From contig JAEUHH010000021.1 in NCBI GenBank assembly GCA_016795505.1, positions 1 to 48,079 on the forward strand: a stretch of 48,079 nucleotides of DNA. Reading direction: 5' to 3'. A program made the position numbers and the translations under genes. The notes under the pieces were generated by a model. The model did no database searches and was not told the origin of the DNA. It was given only the letters and a program-made list of their open reading frames with translations. This DNA is from Verrucomicrobiales bacterium (GTDB taxonomy: Bacteria > Verrucomicrobiota > Verrucomicrobiia > Verrucomicrobiales > DEV007). Shown piece by piece: positions 28,701 through 36,674 of this stretch; positions within the stretch are counted from its first letter, which is position 1, and each line of letters begins with the position of its first letter.

Positions 28701-28931
28701 ACCCTCGATTTCATCGTCAGCAGCGTCGGGGGCAAGGACGCCGCCGCCTACCAGTGGAGCCCCAGCATCGTCATGCCGGGTGCCGAGCTGCCTGCGATGC
28801 CCGGGATGAGTCGGCGTTGGGATGCCCGCGTCGATTTCTCCAATCCAAAAGCCCCGCTGAAGCCACTCTCCGCCTGGGAGGGGCTCTGCCAGGCCGTGCT
28901 CCTGTCCCCCGAGTTCGCGGTGATGGAATGA
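25716..28931 (+). CDS. PSCyt1-DUF1549-DUF1553 secreted protein with a C-terminal inserted domain
   Basis: This is a 1071-residue exported protein. A signal peptide (1-17) is followed by PSCyt1 with C35-Y-E-C38-H39 and KQKGGLLLDTKEGTLKGGD. DUF1549 carries GERWGRHWLDVARYADN and CARCHDHKLEPITTKDYY. DUF1553 includes NPLTARVFVNRVWTWHFGEP. Near the end an extra segment of about 170 residues (WQYGFGDLDADTKRVKDF to RWDARVDFSNPKAP) separates the body from the terminal LSAWEGLCQAVLLSPEFAVME. It is rich in beta-strand-like sequence and may be a binding domain. The ATG at 25716 is preferred over 25707 because AGAGGA lies 8 bases before it. It is coupled to the DUF1501 gene upstream. Confidence 0.92.
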   Translation: MNSRVLLLLLVTGAARAEDAAFFESKIRPILVEHCYECHSADQKQKGGLLLDTKEGTLKGGDTGPAIVPGDPAKSLLIEAVKGEGDLEMPPKKKLTAAQIADLEAWVKAGAPDPRSGPRMLTKIEQHFEDAKKHWSFQPVVDPKPASLDAIIGLKDTKPADKRTLIRRAYFDLIGVPPTYEEVSDFIADSDPGAFEKLVDRLLADPRYGERWGRHWLDVARYADNMGSIYNGDDSYANAFTYRDYVIDAFNSDKPYDRFLLEQIAADQVDTATDARTLRAMGFLGLGRRKDRRVDDDFYDDTIDVIGRGLQGLTVSCARCHDHKLEPITTKDYYGLYAVLRSSKEPEVQPPLPMPDSPEAREYTEKNRKARGDYAVGSIKAASEASATARSRVGEYLEVAEQSGWKTIYDNKPISDMLNKRKLLSDLHNSTTRSRKAWIEAHPEVFGPFIEFITGKKLEPAPALHPAIARAFATPAKDLAEVAKRYNEVFAPVDAAWRKQIEPELSKSPTLGGDELDLATKVLQPKLIARLDELEANHPLPDAEDEALRQILIAKDSPMKIAPDRYATSRLFSEEGKKFFEPSGKEVDALAKHPGAPARAMAWLDADKMYDGKVFIRGNPQTPGPEAPRRFLTVLGQVSPEPFPQDKSGRLQLAQAIASRDNPLTARVFVNRVWTWHFGEPIVATPSDFGFRGEKPVNQPLLDHLAAWFMDHGWSLKKLHCYLMLTDAYQRADFPMRPLELEPFRDSLLTVTGRLRSDHGGKAEIIAGSTRRTVYGFVDRKTLPSLYRSFDFPDPNFSAPKRSRTALTPRALILMNSPLLTDSAKSLAASLSSGHADDAARIGELYRRVFQRQPTDRETRRLLEYLAAYPEHDLVHPESQDWQYGFGDLDADTKRVKDFTSIANFDGKAFKGSGVMLDAMGGDPGPASHLSTIRRWVAPLDGEVDISAELVHMDEKSDGVVARILSSRDGLLGEWKARNQAVCTDLAKVSVKKGDTLDFIVSSVGGKDAAAYQWSPSIVMPGAELPAMPGMSRRWDARVDFSNPKAPLKPLSAWEGLCQAVLLSPEFAVME

Positions 28932-29144
28932 AGTCGACCACGATGGGTGAAAGTCCGTGATGGGCCAACGCGTGCGTGTCGTTCACCAATTTGACTCGAT
29001 CTCGAAGAGCGACGGCGACATCGGCCCGGAACGGTTGCGCGAGCTGCCGACCCGGGAATTCAAAGGAATGAAAAAATAGGAGCGACATGTCTTGCACGCC
29101 GACCGATAGATCACACCTGCCCATCGCCAGCCACAGCTGAGATC
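28932..29144. other. Intergenic region; possible 39-residue frame
   Basis: This spacer separates the PSD1 gene from the GH5-like gene. A plus-strand frame of 39 codons (28960-29079) ends REFKGMKK, and the opposite strand is also open across it. Neither has a ribosome-binding site or recognised relative. I call no gene. Confidence 0.3.
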
Positions 29145-30395
29145 ATGACCAAAAGACACCACCTGTTCACCATCGCCGCCGCGCTTTTTTCGCTCACGGC
29201 TCCGCTCGCGGCGGGCAGCGGGCAGCTGATCGGAAATTGGTATGAGACGACCTTTCCTGGTTCGAACGCCCGCGAGGTGAATGCTGAAATCGGCGCACCC
29301 CAACTCCCGGTCGCCACTGGCTTGATTCCAGGGCCTCACCGGGTCGCCGTGATGGATCGCCCTTCCACTCGCGGCGGGAACGATGCGGACAAAGGGCAGA
29401 CCACAGGGAGTGGAGCGGCTGGCGCGAGGCAGTCAGCCGAGATCGTCGCCAAGCTGGACCCGCTGTCCGTGCGTGGGGTGAATTACTATCCGCGTGAGAC
29501 ACCCTGGGGTGGGATGTGGACGAAAACGACTGCCGAGACTTTCGGCAAGGACATGGCACTGGCGGCGTCACTGGGGTGCAACACGGTGCGAACCTTCGTG
29601 CAGTTCGGACCACAATTGGAGCAAGCAGGCCTGCTGGAGAAAGACGGCTCGGCGACCCCGGCTTACCTCGACAAGATCGAAAGCCTGCTCGCAGCCGCCT
29701 GGCAGCAGGGGATTCGGCTCATTCTCTGCCTCGAGTTCGATCAAGAGTGGCTCGACGCACGCTGGCAGAACGGATTGAAGACAGTGGTCGCCGCCCACCG
29801 CGATGACGGGCGTGTGCTAATGTGGGATCTGATGAATGAGCCGGATGATGAGCCCAAGTGGACAGACGCCACGCGGGCGTATCTCAAAGCCGCTCCGGCA
29901 CTGATCGGGCAGGTGGCTCCCCATCATCTCACCACCATCGGCTTCGCCTATCGGGCAGACCGGCTGAAAGAGGTTGGCCTGCCCCAAGTGTTGCAATATC
30001 ACGAATATGCGGGCAAGGACGTGTTCTTCAAAGAGGGGCCGAGCCGGGTGCTCTCCACCTTTCGCAACCAGCGCAACGTGGGCGGAGAGCGGCCCCTGAT
30101 CATCGGTGAATTCGGCATGAGCACCGCGCGCGATGACCGGTATGGGGCATCGCCGGATCTTCGCGACAAAATGAGCGCGTCCACCGGCACCGAAGCCGAG
30201 CAGGCGAAGCTGTATGAGATCGTGCTTGCCGGCGCCGAACAAGGCCAGGCCGCTGGTGCGCTCGCGTGGTGCCTTCACGATTACCCGATCCGTAATCCGA
30301 ACGAATCGCATTTCGGTCTGGTCCGCGCAGACGGTTCCCTGAAACCGGCCGCGAAGATCCTGCGCGACACGTTCGCCCGCTGGAGCGCGCCATGA
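29145..30395 (+). CDS. Secreted glycoside hydrolase, GH5-like (clan A)
   Basis: This is a 416-residue exported enzyme. Residues 1-23 form a signal peptide (LTAPLAAG). After a roughly 80-residue low-complexity linker, the TIM barrel starts near SVRGVNYYPRETPWGGMW. The acid/base glutamate is E232 in WDLMNEPDD and the nucleophile is E322 in LIIGEFGMS, the usual pair for clan GH-A. QYHEYAG (284-290) gives the substrate-pocket His/Tyr region, and WCLHDYP is near the end. GH5 members cut beta-1,4-glucans, mannans or beta-1,3 linkages; the exact substrate is not determined. It converges with the TPR-ATPase gene. Confidence 0.9.
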   Translation: MTKRHHLFTIAAALFSLTAPLAAGSGQLIGNWYETTFPGSNAREVNAEIGAPQLPVATGLIPGPHRVAVMDRPSTRGGNDADKGQTTGSGAAGARQSAEIVAKLDPLSVRGVNYYPRETPWGGMWTKTTAETFGKDMALAASLGCNTVRTFVQFGPQLEQAGLLEKDGSATPAYLDKIESLLAAAWQQGIRLILCLEFDQEWLDARWQNGLKTVVAAHRDDGRVLMWDLMNEPDDEPKWTDATRAYLKAAPALIGQVAPHHLTTIGFAYRADRLKEVGLPQVLQYHEYAGKDVFFKEGPSRVLSTFRNQRNVGGERPLIIGEFGMSTARDDRYGASPDLRDKMSASTGTEAEQAKLYEIVLAGAEQGQAAGALAWCLHDYPIRNPNESHFGLVRADGSLKPAAKILRDTFARWSAP

Positions 30396-30430
30396 ACCGA
30401 TGGGTCACTGGTGGTGAGAGCGCTTCAAAT

Positions 30431-30507
30431 GAGGTCGTAGCCGCCGTCGCCAGGAACCGCAGAGAGGCCGGGCCGACGGCCACGCTCTGGCGAGCGCAGC
30501 TACGGAT
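30431..30507. repeat. Imperfect inverted repeat (GTAGC...CGCCAG type)
   Basis: GTAGCCGCCGTCGCCAG near 30437 pairs imperfectly with CTGGCGAGCGCAGCTAC near 30489, matching 13 of 17 positions, with a GC-rich loop between. It follows the GH5-like gene. It resembles other long GC palindromes in the window but is not a copy of the 22-bp family. Confidence 0.45.
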
Positions 30508-30593
30508 TGCCGATAATGGCTATGATGTCTGAGGCATCTATTTTGCTCGAAACACCCCTTTGCACCGATGAACTGTCGTCATTCCGTGCCATT

Positions 30594-30638
30594 CCGATCA
30601 TACCCTGTTTCCTCTCCGATCAGACAGGGTTTGATCGG
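30594..30638. repeat. 22-bp dispersed repeat, locus E (two units)
   Basis: CCGATCATACCCTGT with a 7-base tail (30594-30615), then CCGATCAGACAGGGT with TTGATCGG (30616-30638). The units are in opposite orientation over the ACAGGGT/ACCCTGT core. The array ends 1 base before the stop codon of the minus-strand ATPase gene and lies between convergent genes. Confidence 0.8.
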
Positions 30639-30639
30639 T

Positions 30640-33600
30640 TCATTTCTTTCGGCTCCGCGATCGTGGGGGCTTCGGCAGGGGGCGGCGGCGGGTTTTTTCG
30701 GGCAAATGGTTGAGCCGTCGCTCGATGCCGTCGTAGAAGATCTCGGCCGTGGCGCGGATTTCGGGTGCGATATTTCGGAGTGCCTGGCGGTCCCCAATTT
30801 GCAAGGCCCGCAGGGCCTCGACCCAGGGCCGGAGCCGGGCGGCGGTGTCTCCCAGGCCATCCACGAAGGCGATGAGTTCGTCGCCGTAGTTGAGGTGAAT
30901 GAGTACGGCGCTGGTGCGGAGCCAGTCGTCGGTGGTGTTCGGTGAGAAGCCATCGGAGCGGAGTTCGATGGCTTGGGTGAGCGCTTCGCGAGCGAGGCCC
31001 CAGTTGTCGTCGTAAGCGGCAAAAAGGGCTTCGTGGAGGTGGGTGGTGTCGGGAAATTGGTGTTCAAGTAGAGCCATCAGGTCCGTCATGAGCGGACGGG
31101 CGGCGGGTCCTTTACCCAGGAAATCACGCTGCAGGAATAGGTAGTTCTGATGTGCAGATTCATTGGTTGGCCTCAACTTGAGTGCCGATTCAAATGCTGA
31201 AGCAGCATCCGCTGGTCTGTGGAGGTAATCACAGTAAAGACTGCCGAGACAACTCCAGAGTGCAGAGTTCTTCGGATCGAGGGCTACGGCATCCCGCAAG
31301 ATAGACTCGGCTTCGGGGTGGCGACGCAAATGTTCCTCCGGAATGATGCCAAATTTGACCAAAAGCACCGCAAGTTTGGGGGCACAGGAAATCGCCTCCT
31401 GGAACGCGGTTCCGGCTTCGCTAAAGCGTTTGAGTTTGTCTTGGAGCAAAGTGCCGAGTTCAATCCAAGTCCAGGCACTCCTGGAGTCGCGAGCTATTGC
31501 CTCCCGGTAAGCTGCATCCGCTTCGGAGTAGCGATGCAAATTGTCTTTCAGGAGGTTGCCCAGAAAAAACCAAGGTGTGGCATCTTTTGGGTTGATGGAA
31601 ATAGCCTCTTGAAAAGCAGTTTCGGCTTCAGAAAATCGCTGCTTGGTGCTTCCGAGAAGAATTCCCAGCCCAATCCAAGACAACGCATACCTCGGGTTGA
31701 TGTCGATGGCTTTTCTAAATGCGGCCTCAGCATCAGCGTGGCGGAGGAAGTGGGATTCTAGTAAGGAGCCAAGATTGTGCCAGGCATGTTCCGAATTGGG
31801 ATCGCGGGTAATTGCCTCGTGGTAGGCGGTTTCGGACTCGTCGTAGCGGGACAGTTTGAAGCGCAGATCGTTGCCCCAATTAACAAATTGCCAACTGGGA
31901 GCGTCTGGGCCAGGCGTCAGTTTCTCACGAATGCGGTCCAACGCGGCATCGCTTAGCTGCGCACCAAAGTCATTGGGCAACGAATCCACCAGCATTTGCA
32001 GGCAGGTTGCCTCCCCGGTTTGGAGGATGGTTCGATTCCAATCCTCCGCATCGTCACGACTCCGAATCTGCCCCGTGGCGAGCCGGTTCGAGAACCAGTC
32101 GACAGATTCTTCGTGATACCTTTGGATGTCGGAAGCGCGGGAGGCGGCGATGGCTTTGAGAATGGCCTCGATCTCTGCGGTTTCGAGTTTCCCCGAGCGC
32201 GCGGCGAGTTTTTCTCGTTCGCCGCTCATGAACAGAGCCCGATCGCCGAGCACCGCTTTGGCAAAAGTCTCGGGATCGGTCTCGCCCGCCTCCGGCACCA
32301 ACGACATGAGCTTTTTTCGTAAGTCATCGAAAGCCAGGGTCGCGGGAGGCAATTGGCTGAAATCGATGATTTCGTGCAACCGGGCGCGGGCCTCACGGGC
32401 TTCCTCCCGCAGGGCGGTCAGTTCAGCGTGGCGTTTGAGATCTTCGGCGGTGTGAGGCTCGTCGCGGAGGCTGTCAGCCACGGCGCGGCTCCAGAGATAG
32501 CGGTCGGGGCTGAAGCCATCCTCCGCCATGAGATGCCGGGCGATGCGGCTGCGATCGGAGGGTTCGTAGAAATTTTCCAGAAATCGGGTGAGGAACTCCA
32601 CCTCGCGCCGCTGGCGGCGGGAGGCACTGCGCATGAGGAACCAGATGTTGAAGAAGCGCTCGGCAATCATGTAGCCGGTGCGGGATTCGCCGAAGAGCTC
32701 GGTGCGCTCGATGACGCCGGTTTTTTCCAAGCGGTCCAACTGGGCGCTGATGGTGCCGGCAGGGAGTCCCGTATTCGCCGCCAGAGCGGCGGCGGTGATG
32801 GGATCCCAATGGTTGGCGATGGCGCTGGTGATGACCTGCTGCTGGGGGGTGAGTTCCTCGAATCGGGCTTTGTACAAGGGAGTGACCCGATCGAGCAGTC
32901 CCTCCAGGTCGCCAAAGACACTGGGGGCGAAGTCTTCCGCGTAGAGAAGAAACAGCGTCAGCGTGGTCCGCGGATTGCCGCCGGTGAGCTGCCGCAGCAC
33001 CTTCAGGCGGGCGGGATGCTGGAGCACGCGCTGGCGCACATCGTCGCGCTGGGCGGCGGCGGCGAGATGGAGGAGCAGGTCGCGCATCTCGGCCTCCTCC
33101 AGCGGGCGCAGGTAGTGGACTTTGAAGTGATCGTAAAAGGCCGCGCCGTAATCCTGGCTCTGGGGCGGCGGGCTGGGGCTGGCTCCGACGAGGATGGGGG
33201 CACCCGGCCGCGTCAGCAGCTCGCGCAGGCTGTGTTGCTGGCCCGACTCGAGTCGCTCGAAGACCAGTTGCAGATTGTCCACCAGCAGCACGGGTCGCTG
33301 ACCGCTCGTTTGGGCGGCCGCGGCAAAGGCGGCATAGACTTCGTCGGCAAAGAGCTGGTCGTCTTTCGGCGCGGAAAAGCCGCCGGAGGTCAGACGCTTC
33401 ACCGTGGCATCGATCGCTTCGACGGCCTCGGTCTGATTGTCCGCCTCGCGGGCATCGGCGAGGGAGTCGAGGCAGTTCAGCCAGAATTTCGACAGCCGGT
33501 CCACGGCGTATTGCTCCTCCGCGAAGACGAGCGGGACGAATCGTTCCCTCAGCGCGGGTTCGGTGCGCAATTCCGCCGCGAGACGGGCCAGGAGCATGGT

Positions 33601-33804
33601 CTTGCCCATCCCGCGTTGTCCGACGATGAGGTGATGCTGCGCGCGGCTCGTGGGTTTCTCGGCCGCCAGATCGGCGACGATGCGCTGGAACTGATCGCGT
33701 CGCGCGGCGAAGGCGGCGATGATCTTCTCCGGTGCGACGCGGCCGGTGTTGTAGAGGGATATCTCGTGCAGGGCGAGGATCGAGGATGGAGCGGTCTGTT
33801 TCAT
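30640..33804 (-). CDS. STAND/AAA-type P-loop ATPase with winged helix and C-terminal TPR array
   Basis: This is a 1054-residue cytoplasmic protein. Walker A is GQRGMGKT (62-69); Walker B is PVLLVDNLQL with D176, having Asn where Glu is usual for hydrolysis. A winged-helix region follows (LTPQQQVITSAIANH to TGVIERTELFG, about 310-370), as in the archaeal-ATPase/MNS class of STAND proteins. From about 650 to 890 are six or seven TPR-like helical repeats of 35 residues, with EAxxAFQEAIxxxP at each start, joined by short HRYSEA-type linkers. TPRs bind protein partners. This layout is that of signal-triggered switches used in regulation, cell death and phage defence. It overlaps its partner by 4 bases. 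The TPR stretch is less GC-rich than neighbouring genes. The role is unknown. Confidence 0.88.
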   Translation of the reverse strand: MKQTAPSSILALHEISLYNTGRVAPEKIIAAFAARRDQFQRIVADLAAEKPTSRAQHHLIVGQRGMGKTMLLARLAAELRTEPALRERFVPLVFAEEQYAVDRLSKFWLNCLDSLADAREADNQTEAVEAIDATVKRLTSGGFSAPKDDQLFADEVYAAFAAAAQTSGQRPVLLVDNLQLVFERLESGQQHSLRELLTRPGAPILVGASPSPPPQSQDYGAAFYDHFKVHYLRPLEEAEMRDLLLHLAAAAQRDDVRQRVLQHPARLKVLRQLTGGNPRTTLTLFLLYAEDFAPSVFGDLEGLLDRVTPLYKARFEELTPQQQVITSAIANHWDPITAAALAANTGLPAGTISAQLDRLEKTGVIERTELFGESRTGYMIAERFFNIWFLMRSASRRQRREVEFLTRFLENFYEPSDRSRIARHLMAEDGFSPDRYLWSRAVADSLRDEPHTAEDLKRHAELTALREEAREARARLHEIIDFSQLPPATLAFDDLRKKLMSLVPEAGETDPETFAKAVLGDRALFMSGEREKLAARSGKLETAEIEAILKAIAASRASDIQRYHEESVDWFSNRLATGQIRSRDDAEDWNRTILQTGEATCLQMLVDSLPNDFGAQLSDAALDRIREKLTPGPDAPSWQFVNWGNDLRFKLSRYDESETAYHEAITRDPNSEHAWHNLGSLLESHFLRHADAEAAFRKAIDINPRYALSWIGLGILLGSTKQRFSEAETAFQEAISINPKDATPWFFLGNLLKDNLHRYSEADAAYREAIARDSRSAWTWIELGTLLQDKLKRFSEAGTAFQEAISCAPKLAVLLVKFGIIPEEHLRRHPEAESILRDAVALDPKNSALWSCLGSLYCDYLHRPADAASAFESALKLRPTNESAHQNYLFLQRDFLGKGPAARPLMTDLMALLEHQFPDTTHLHEALFAAYDDNWGLAREALTQAIELRSDGFSPNTTDDWLRTSAVLIHLNYGDELIAFVDGLGDTAARLRPWVEALRALQIGDRQALRNIAPEIRATAEIFYDGIERRLNHLPEKTRRRPLPKPPRSRSRKK

Positions 33805-34997
33805 CGCACTTCGCGGCGGTGCCAGTATTCACGGAGCAGAAAGGAGCGGAAGGCATAGCTGCCGTGTCTTTCCAAGAGATACCCATCGCGCAGGAGGACT
33901 TGCAGGAGGCGGCTCAATTGATCCTCGACCGCGTCTGGATCGGCCGATGGCCGGGTGGACATGAGGGCGTTCAAAATCTGGTCCCGGCCGCGCCCTTCGG
34001 GATGCTGGCACAGATGGCGCAGGATGTCCCTCGCGGCATCGGCATCGCTCTTTCCGAACTGCTCCACCAGACGTTGCCGCCACGTGTCGAATTGGCTGAG
34101 ATTCGTCGGCTTCAGCATGTCCTCGAACGCGGCGTCGAGAGCCGGCCCATCGACTGTCTGAACGCCCCGGTCGATGAGCGAGTGGATCACCATCTGCAAG
34201 TGGTGGGGGAGGGGCCAGCCCAAGCGCCGAACGATGCCCGCGCGCTCATCGACGCCCAGCGCCAGGCCGTTTCCTTCGGCGAGACGAGTGAGGAAAGCGT
34301 CGGCTTCCCCGGTGCTCAGAGCCTCCAGACTCACGCTGGTGAGGTCATTGATGGTTTTCCCAAGCTGGCGGTCGTCCACGAAGCTGTCGAGCCCGATGGA
34401 ACCGAGAAAAATCCAGCGGACATGCTTTCGATAGGTCTGCCGTAGGGATCTCAGCCAATGCAGCAGGTGGCTGATCCTCTCCGCGCCACGATCCTGTTTG
34501 CCGAGCGCGAGGAGGAGTTCCGGCATCTCGTCGATGGCGAGCAGGACAGGATTCTCTTCCGATTCGATTTTGCGGAAAATGCTCTCCAGCGTGCGTCCCA
34601 GGGTGCTGTGATCGGGATCCTCGGCCGCACCCATCTCCATATCGACTCCCGCGGCTCCCATCTTCATGCCCCGAAAGGCCTCCCTGACTCTCCGAAACAC
34701 CAGCGAAATCCGGCCCAGCAATTCGGGATGCAGGCCGTTGCCATTCAGCGTATCGACGATTTTTTCGGCGAAAGCCAGTTCGTCATGGCAGCCCTCGACA
34801 TTCATGTAGACGGCGGCGCGTCCCGCCTGCCTCTCCAATTCGCAAAGCCGGAGGACGAGGGAGGTTTTCCCGACCCGCCGGGGTGCCGTGAGCAAGAGAT
34901 TCTCGCCATTGGCCAGATCGCGTTGGAGTCGGTCCAGATCGCGGGGCCGGTCAAAGAAGTCGTCGTTTTCGACAGGGGTGCCGGTGATGTTTCTCAT
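33801..34997 (-). CDS. P-loop ATPase (archaeal-type ATPase/STAND family), operon partner of TPR-ATPase
   Basis: This is a 398-residue cytoplasmic protein. The N-terminus has FFDRPRDLDRL, the start of many archaeal-type ATPases, with Walker A at 38-45 (APRRVGKT) and Walker B VLLAIDEMPE with D156-E157. A sensor region with IFLGSIGLD lies near 230. After it come a helical segment and a winged-helix domain (about 310-390, ILNALMSTRPSADPDAVEDQ to RHGSYAFRS). This protein has the Walker-B glutamate that its partner lacks, so the pair may split nucleotide hydrolysis and sensing. The downstream gene starts within its stop (ATGA at 33801-33804), so the two are translated together. The ATG at 34995-34997 follows an AT-rich promoter. 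Confidence 0.9.
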   Translation of the reverse strand: MRNITGTPVENDDFFDRPRDLDRLQRDLANGENLLLTAPRRVGKTSLVLRLCELERQAGRAAVYMNVEGCHDELAFAEKIVDTLNGNGLHPELLGRISLVFRRVREAFRGMKMGAAGVDMEMGAAEDPDHSTLGRTLESIFRKIESEENPVLLAIDEMPELLLALGKQDRGAERISHLLHWLRSLRQTYRKHVRWIFLGSIGLDSFVDDRQLGKTINDLTSVSLEALSTGEADAFLTRLAEGNGLALGVDERAGIVRRLGWPLPHHLQMVIHSLIDRGVQTVDGPALDAAFEDMLKPTNLSQFDTWRQRLVEQFGKSDADAARDILRHLCQHPEGRGRDQILNALMSTRPSADPDAVEDQLSRLLQVLLRDGYLLERHGSYAFRSFLLREYWHRREVR

Positions 34998-35009
34998 GGT
35001 GACGATGGC

Positions 35010-35072
35010 TCATTACCAGATTGCCCCGTGGTTGTCAAAATACAATTCTGTATTTATACGAAATTGTATTTA
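35010..35072 (-). promoter_or_regulatory. AT-rich promoter with palindromic operator for the ATPase operon
   Basis: Read on the minus strand, TTGACA (plus 35033-35038) is followed after 17 bases by TAATGA (plus 35010-35015), which would start RNA a few bases before the ATG. A 10-bp inverted repeat, AAATACAATT at 35038-35047 and its complement at 35062-35071, abuts the -35 box, and TGTATTTA occurs twice, 16 bases apart (35049, 35065). The stretch is strikingly AT-rich against GC-rich surroundings. A repressor or activator binding the palindrome would control the operon; the -10 match is weak. Confidence 0.5.
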
Positions 35073-35390
35073 TTGGCCCGATTGGGGCCGGTCGCCGCTC
35101 GGAAACCTCCGCTTCCCTCTGCTCCAGCGAGAACGTCGGCGCTCCCGCCTATGAGGCCCGGTAAGATGCTGTGTCAGAGCGCGTAGCGCAGGGTGGGGCG
35201 GTCATCTCGTGTCCGCTCCCGACTGCGGCCGCTCCCGACCGTCGATCAGTTGCTCTACGAGTTGACCCAGACTCAAACGGGCGACGGCCCTGAGCGGGAA
35301 GCGACTGGGCCTCGCTGTCCCGTCAGGGTTTTGCCTGGGATTCGGGCGCCAGTGGCAATCGCCCGAAGGGGCGCCGGGCGACAGGTGCCT
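35073..35390. other. Intergenic region between the ATPase operon and amt
   Basis: This 318-base spacer separates the ATPase promoter from the end of the ammonium-transporter gene. It has no gene I can support. Short GC palindromes occur, including one near 35128-35145 (AACGTCGGCGCTC) and a hairpin at about 35345-35378 built on GGCGCC arms with a CGCCCGAAGGGGCG loop. These resemble the dispersed GC hairpins at 10.2 and 16.4 kb. Confidence 0.4.
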
Positions 35391-36665
35391 TCAGTCGTTG
35401 TAGGCCGTCTCGCCGTGGGCGCTTTGGTCGAGGCCCACCGTTTCGTCGATCTCCGACACGCGCAGGCCCATCACGGCCTTCACCACCGCGAGAATCCCGA
35501 TGGTCACGACGCCGGTGTAAACGGCAGTGATGCCCGCGGCGGCGAGTTGCAGGCCCATTTGCTTGCCAAACTCAAAATCGCCGTATCCGCCCAGTGCCTT
35601 CAGCCCGACCACGGCGGCCAGAATCGTGCCCACCACGCCACCGACGCCGTGCACGCCCACCACGTCGAGCGAGTCGTCGTAACGCAGACGATTTTTCAGT
35701 TTCACCGACGCCCACCAGCAGACGATGCCCGACACGGTGCCGATCAGCATCGCGCCCAGTGGCCCGGCTACACCCGAAGCAGGGGTGATCGCCGCGAGTC
35801 CGGCGATGGATCCTGTCACCGCACCCAGTACGCTCGGCTTTTTCACGGTGAACCACTCGATCGCCGCCCAGACACAGGCGGCGGTGGCGGCGGACAGATG
35901 AGTCACAAAAAGCGTCATCGCCGCCGCGTCACTGGCGCCGCCCTGGCTGCCGGCATTGAAGCCGAACCAGCCCACCCACAGCATCGCCGTGCCGGTCACC
36001 GTCATGGGCAGATTGTGCGGCGGCTCGGGATGCTGGCGTTTGCCGACCATGATGCAGGCCACCAGCGCGGCCACACCGGCTGTGATGTGCACCACGATGC
36101 CGCCAGCCAGGTCGATGACGCCCCATTGTTGGAAAATGCCGCCAAACCAGGTGATGTGGCATACCGGGGCATACACCAGCAGAGCCCACAGCACGGAAAA
36201 GACCAGCATGGAGGAAAACTTGATGCGCTCCACAAAGGTGCCCACGATCAGTGCCGGGGTGATGATGAAAAACGTCATCTGAAAGGCCGACATCAGGATT
36301 TTGTCGGGTCCGACGCCGCGATGGAATGCCATGCCGAGTCCACCGATGAGACCGCCCGGCTCGCCCATGGTCAGGGTGTAGCCGAGGATCATCCAGACCA
36401 CGCTGAGCACGGCCGCCAGCGAGAAGCAGTGCATCAGCACGCTGAGGACGTTGCGCCGGTTCACCAGACCGCCATAGAACAGCGCCAGACCCGGAATGGT
36501 CATGAACAGCACCAAGGCGGTGGAGGTGAGCATCCAGGCGTTGTTGCCCGTGTCGGGAGCGGGTGGAGGCGCCGCATCCTGGGCGAAAGCCGTGTGGAGG
36601 GAGAGGAGCGCCAGCCCGGCCGATGCCAGCGATCCTGTTGCGAGACGATTCGATGTTGATTTCAT
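35391..36665 (-). CDS. amt: Ammonium transporter (Amt/MEP/Rh family)
   Basis: This is a channel-like inner-membrane protein of 424 residues for ammonium uptake. A signal-like first segment (1-29, ending AFAQ) is followed by 11 predicted membrane helices. The twin pore histidines are H193 in GGIVVHITAGVAAL and H339 in VVGVHGVGG. Amt proteins are usually blocked by the PII protein GlnK and often neighbour glnK, but no such gene is visible here. The C-terminal tail (SEIDETVGLDQSAHGETAYND) is of the normal cytoplasmic type. The ATG at 36663-36665 is used, and an inverted repeat lies just before it. Confidence 0.97.
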   Translation of the reverse strand: MKSTSNRLATGSLASAGLALLSLHTAFAQDAAPPPAPDTGNNAWMLTSTALVLFMTIPGLALFYGGLVNRRNVLSVLMHCFSLAAVLSVVWMILGYTLTMGEPGGLIGGLGMAFHRGVGPDKILMSAFQMTFFIITPALIVGTFVERIKFSSMLVFSVLWALLVYAPVCHITWFGGIFQQWGVIDLAGGIVVHITAGVAALVACIMVGKRQHPEPPHNLPMTVTGTAMLWVGWFGFNAGSQGGASDAAAMTLFVTHLSAATAACVWAAIEWFTVKKPSVLGAVTGSIAGLAAITPASGVAGPLGAMLIGTVSGIVCWWASVKLKNRLRYDDSLDVVGVHGVGGVVGTILAAVVGLKALGGYGDFEFGKQMGLQLAAAGITAVYTGVVTIGILAVVKAVMGLRVSEIDETVGLDQSAHGETAYND

Positions 36666-36674
36666 TGACGTTTA

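Noticed and set aside
28960-29079. 39-codon frame in the spacer before the GH5-like gene
   Set aside because: No ribosome-binding site, no recognised relative, and the opposite strand is equally open.
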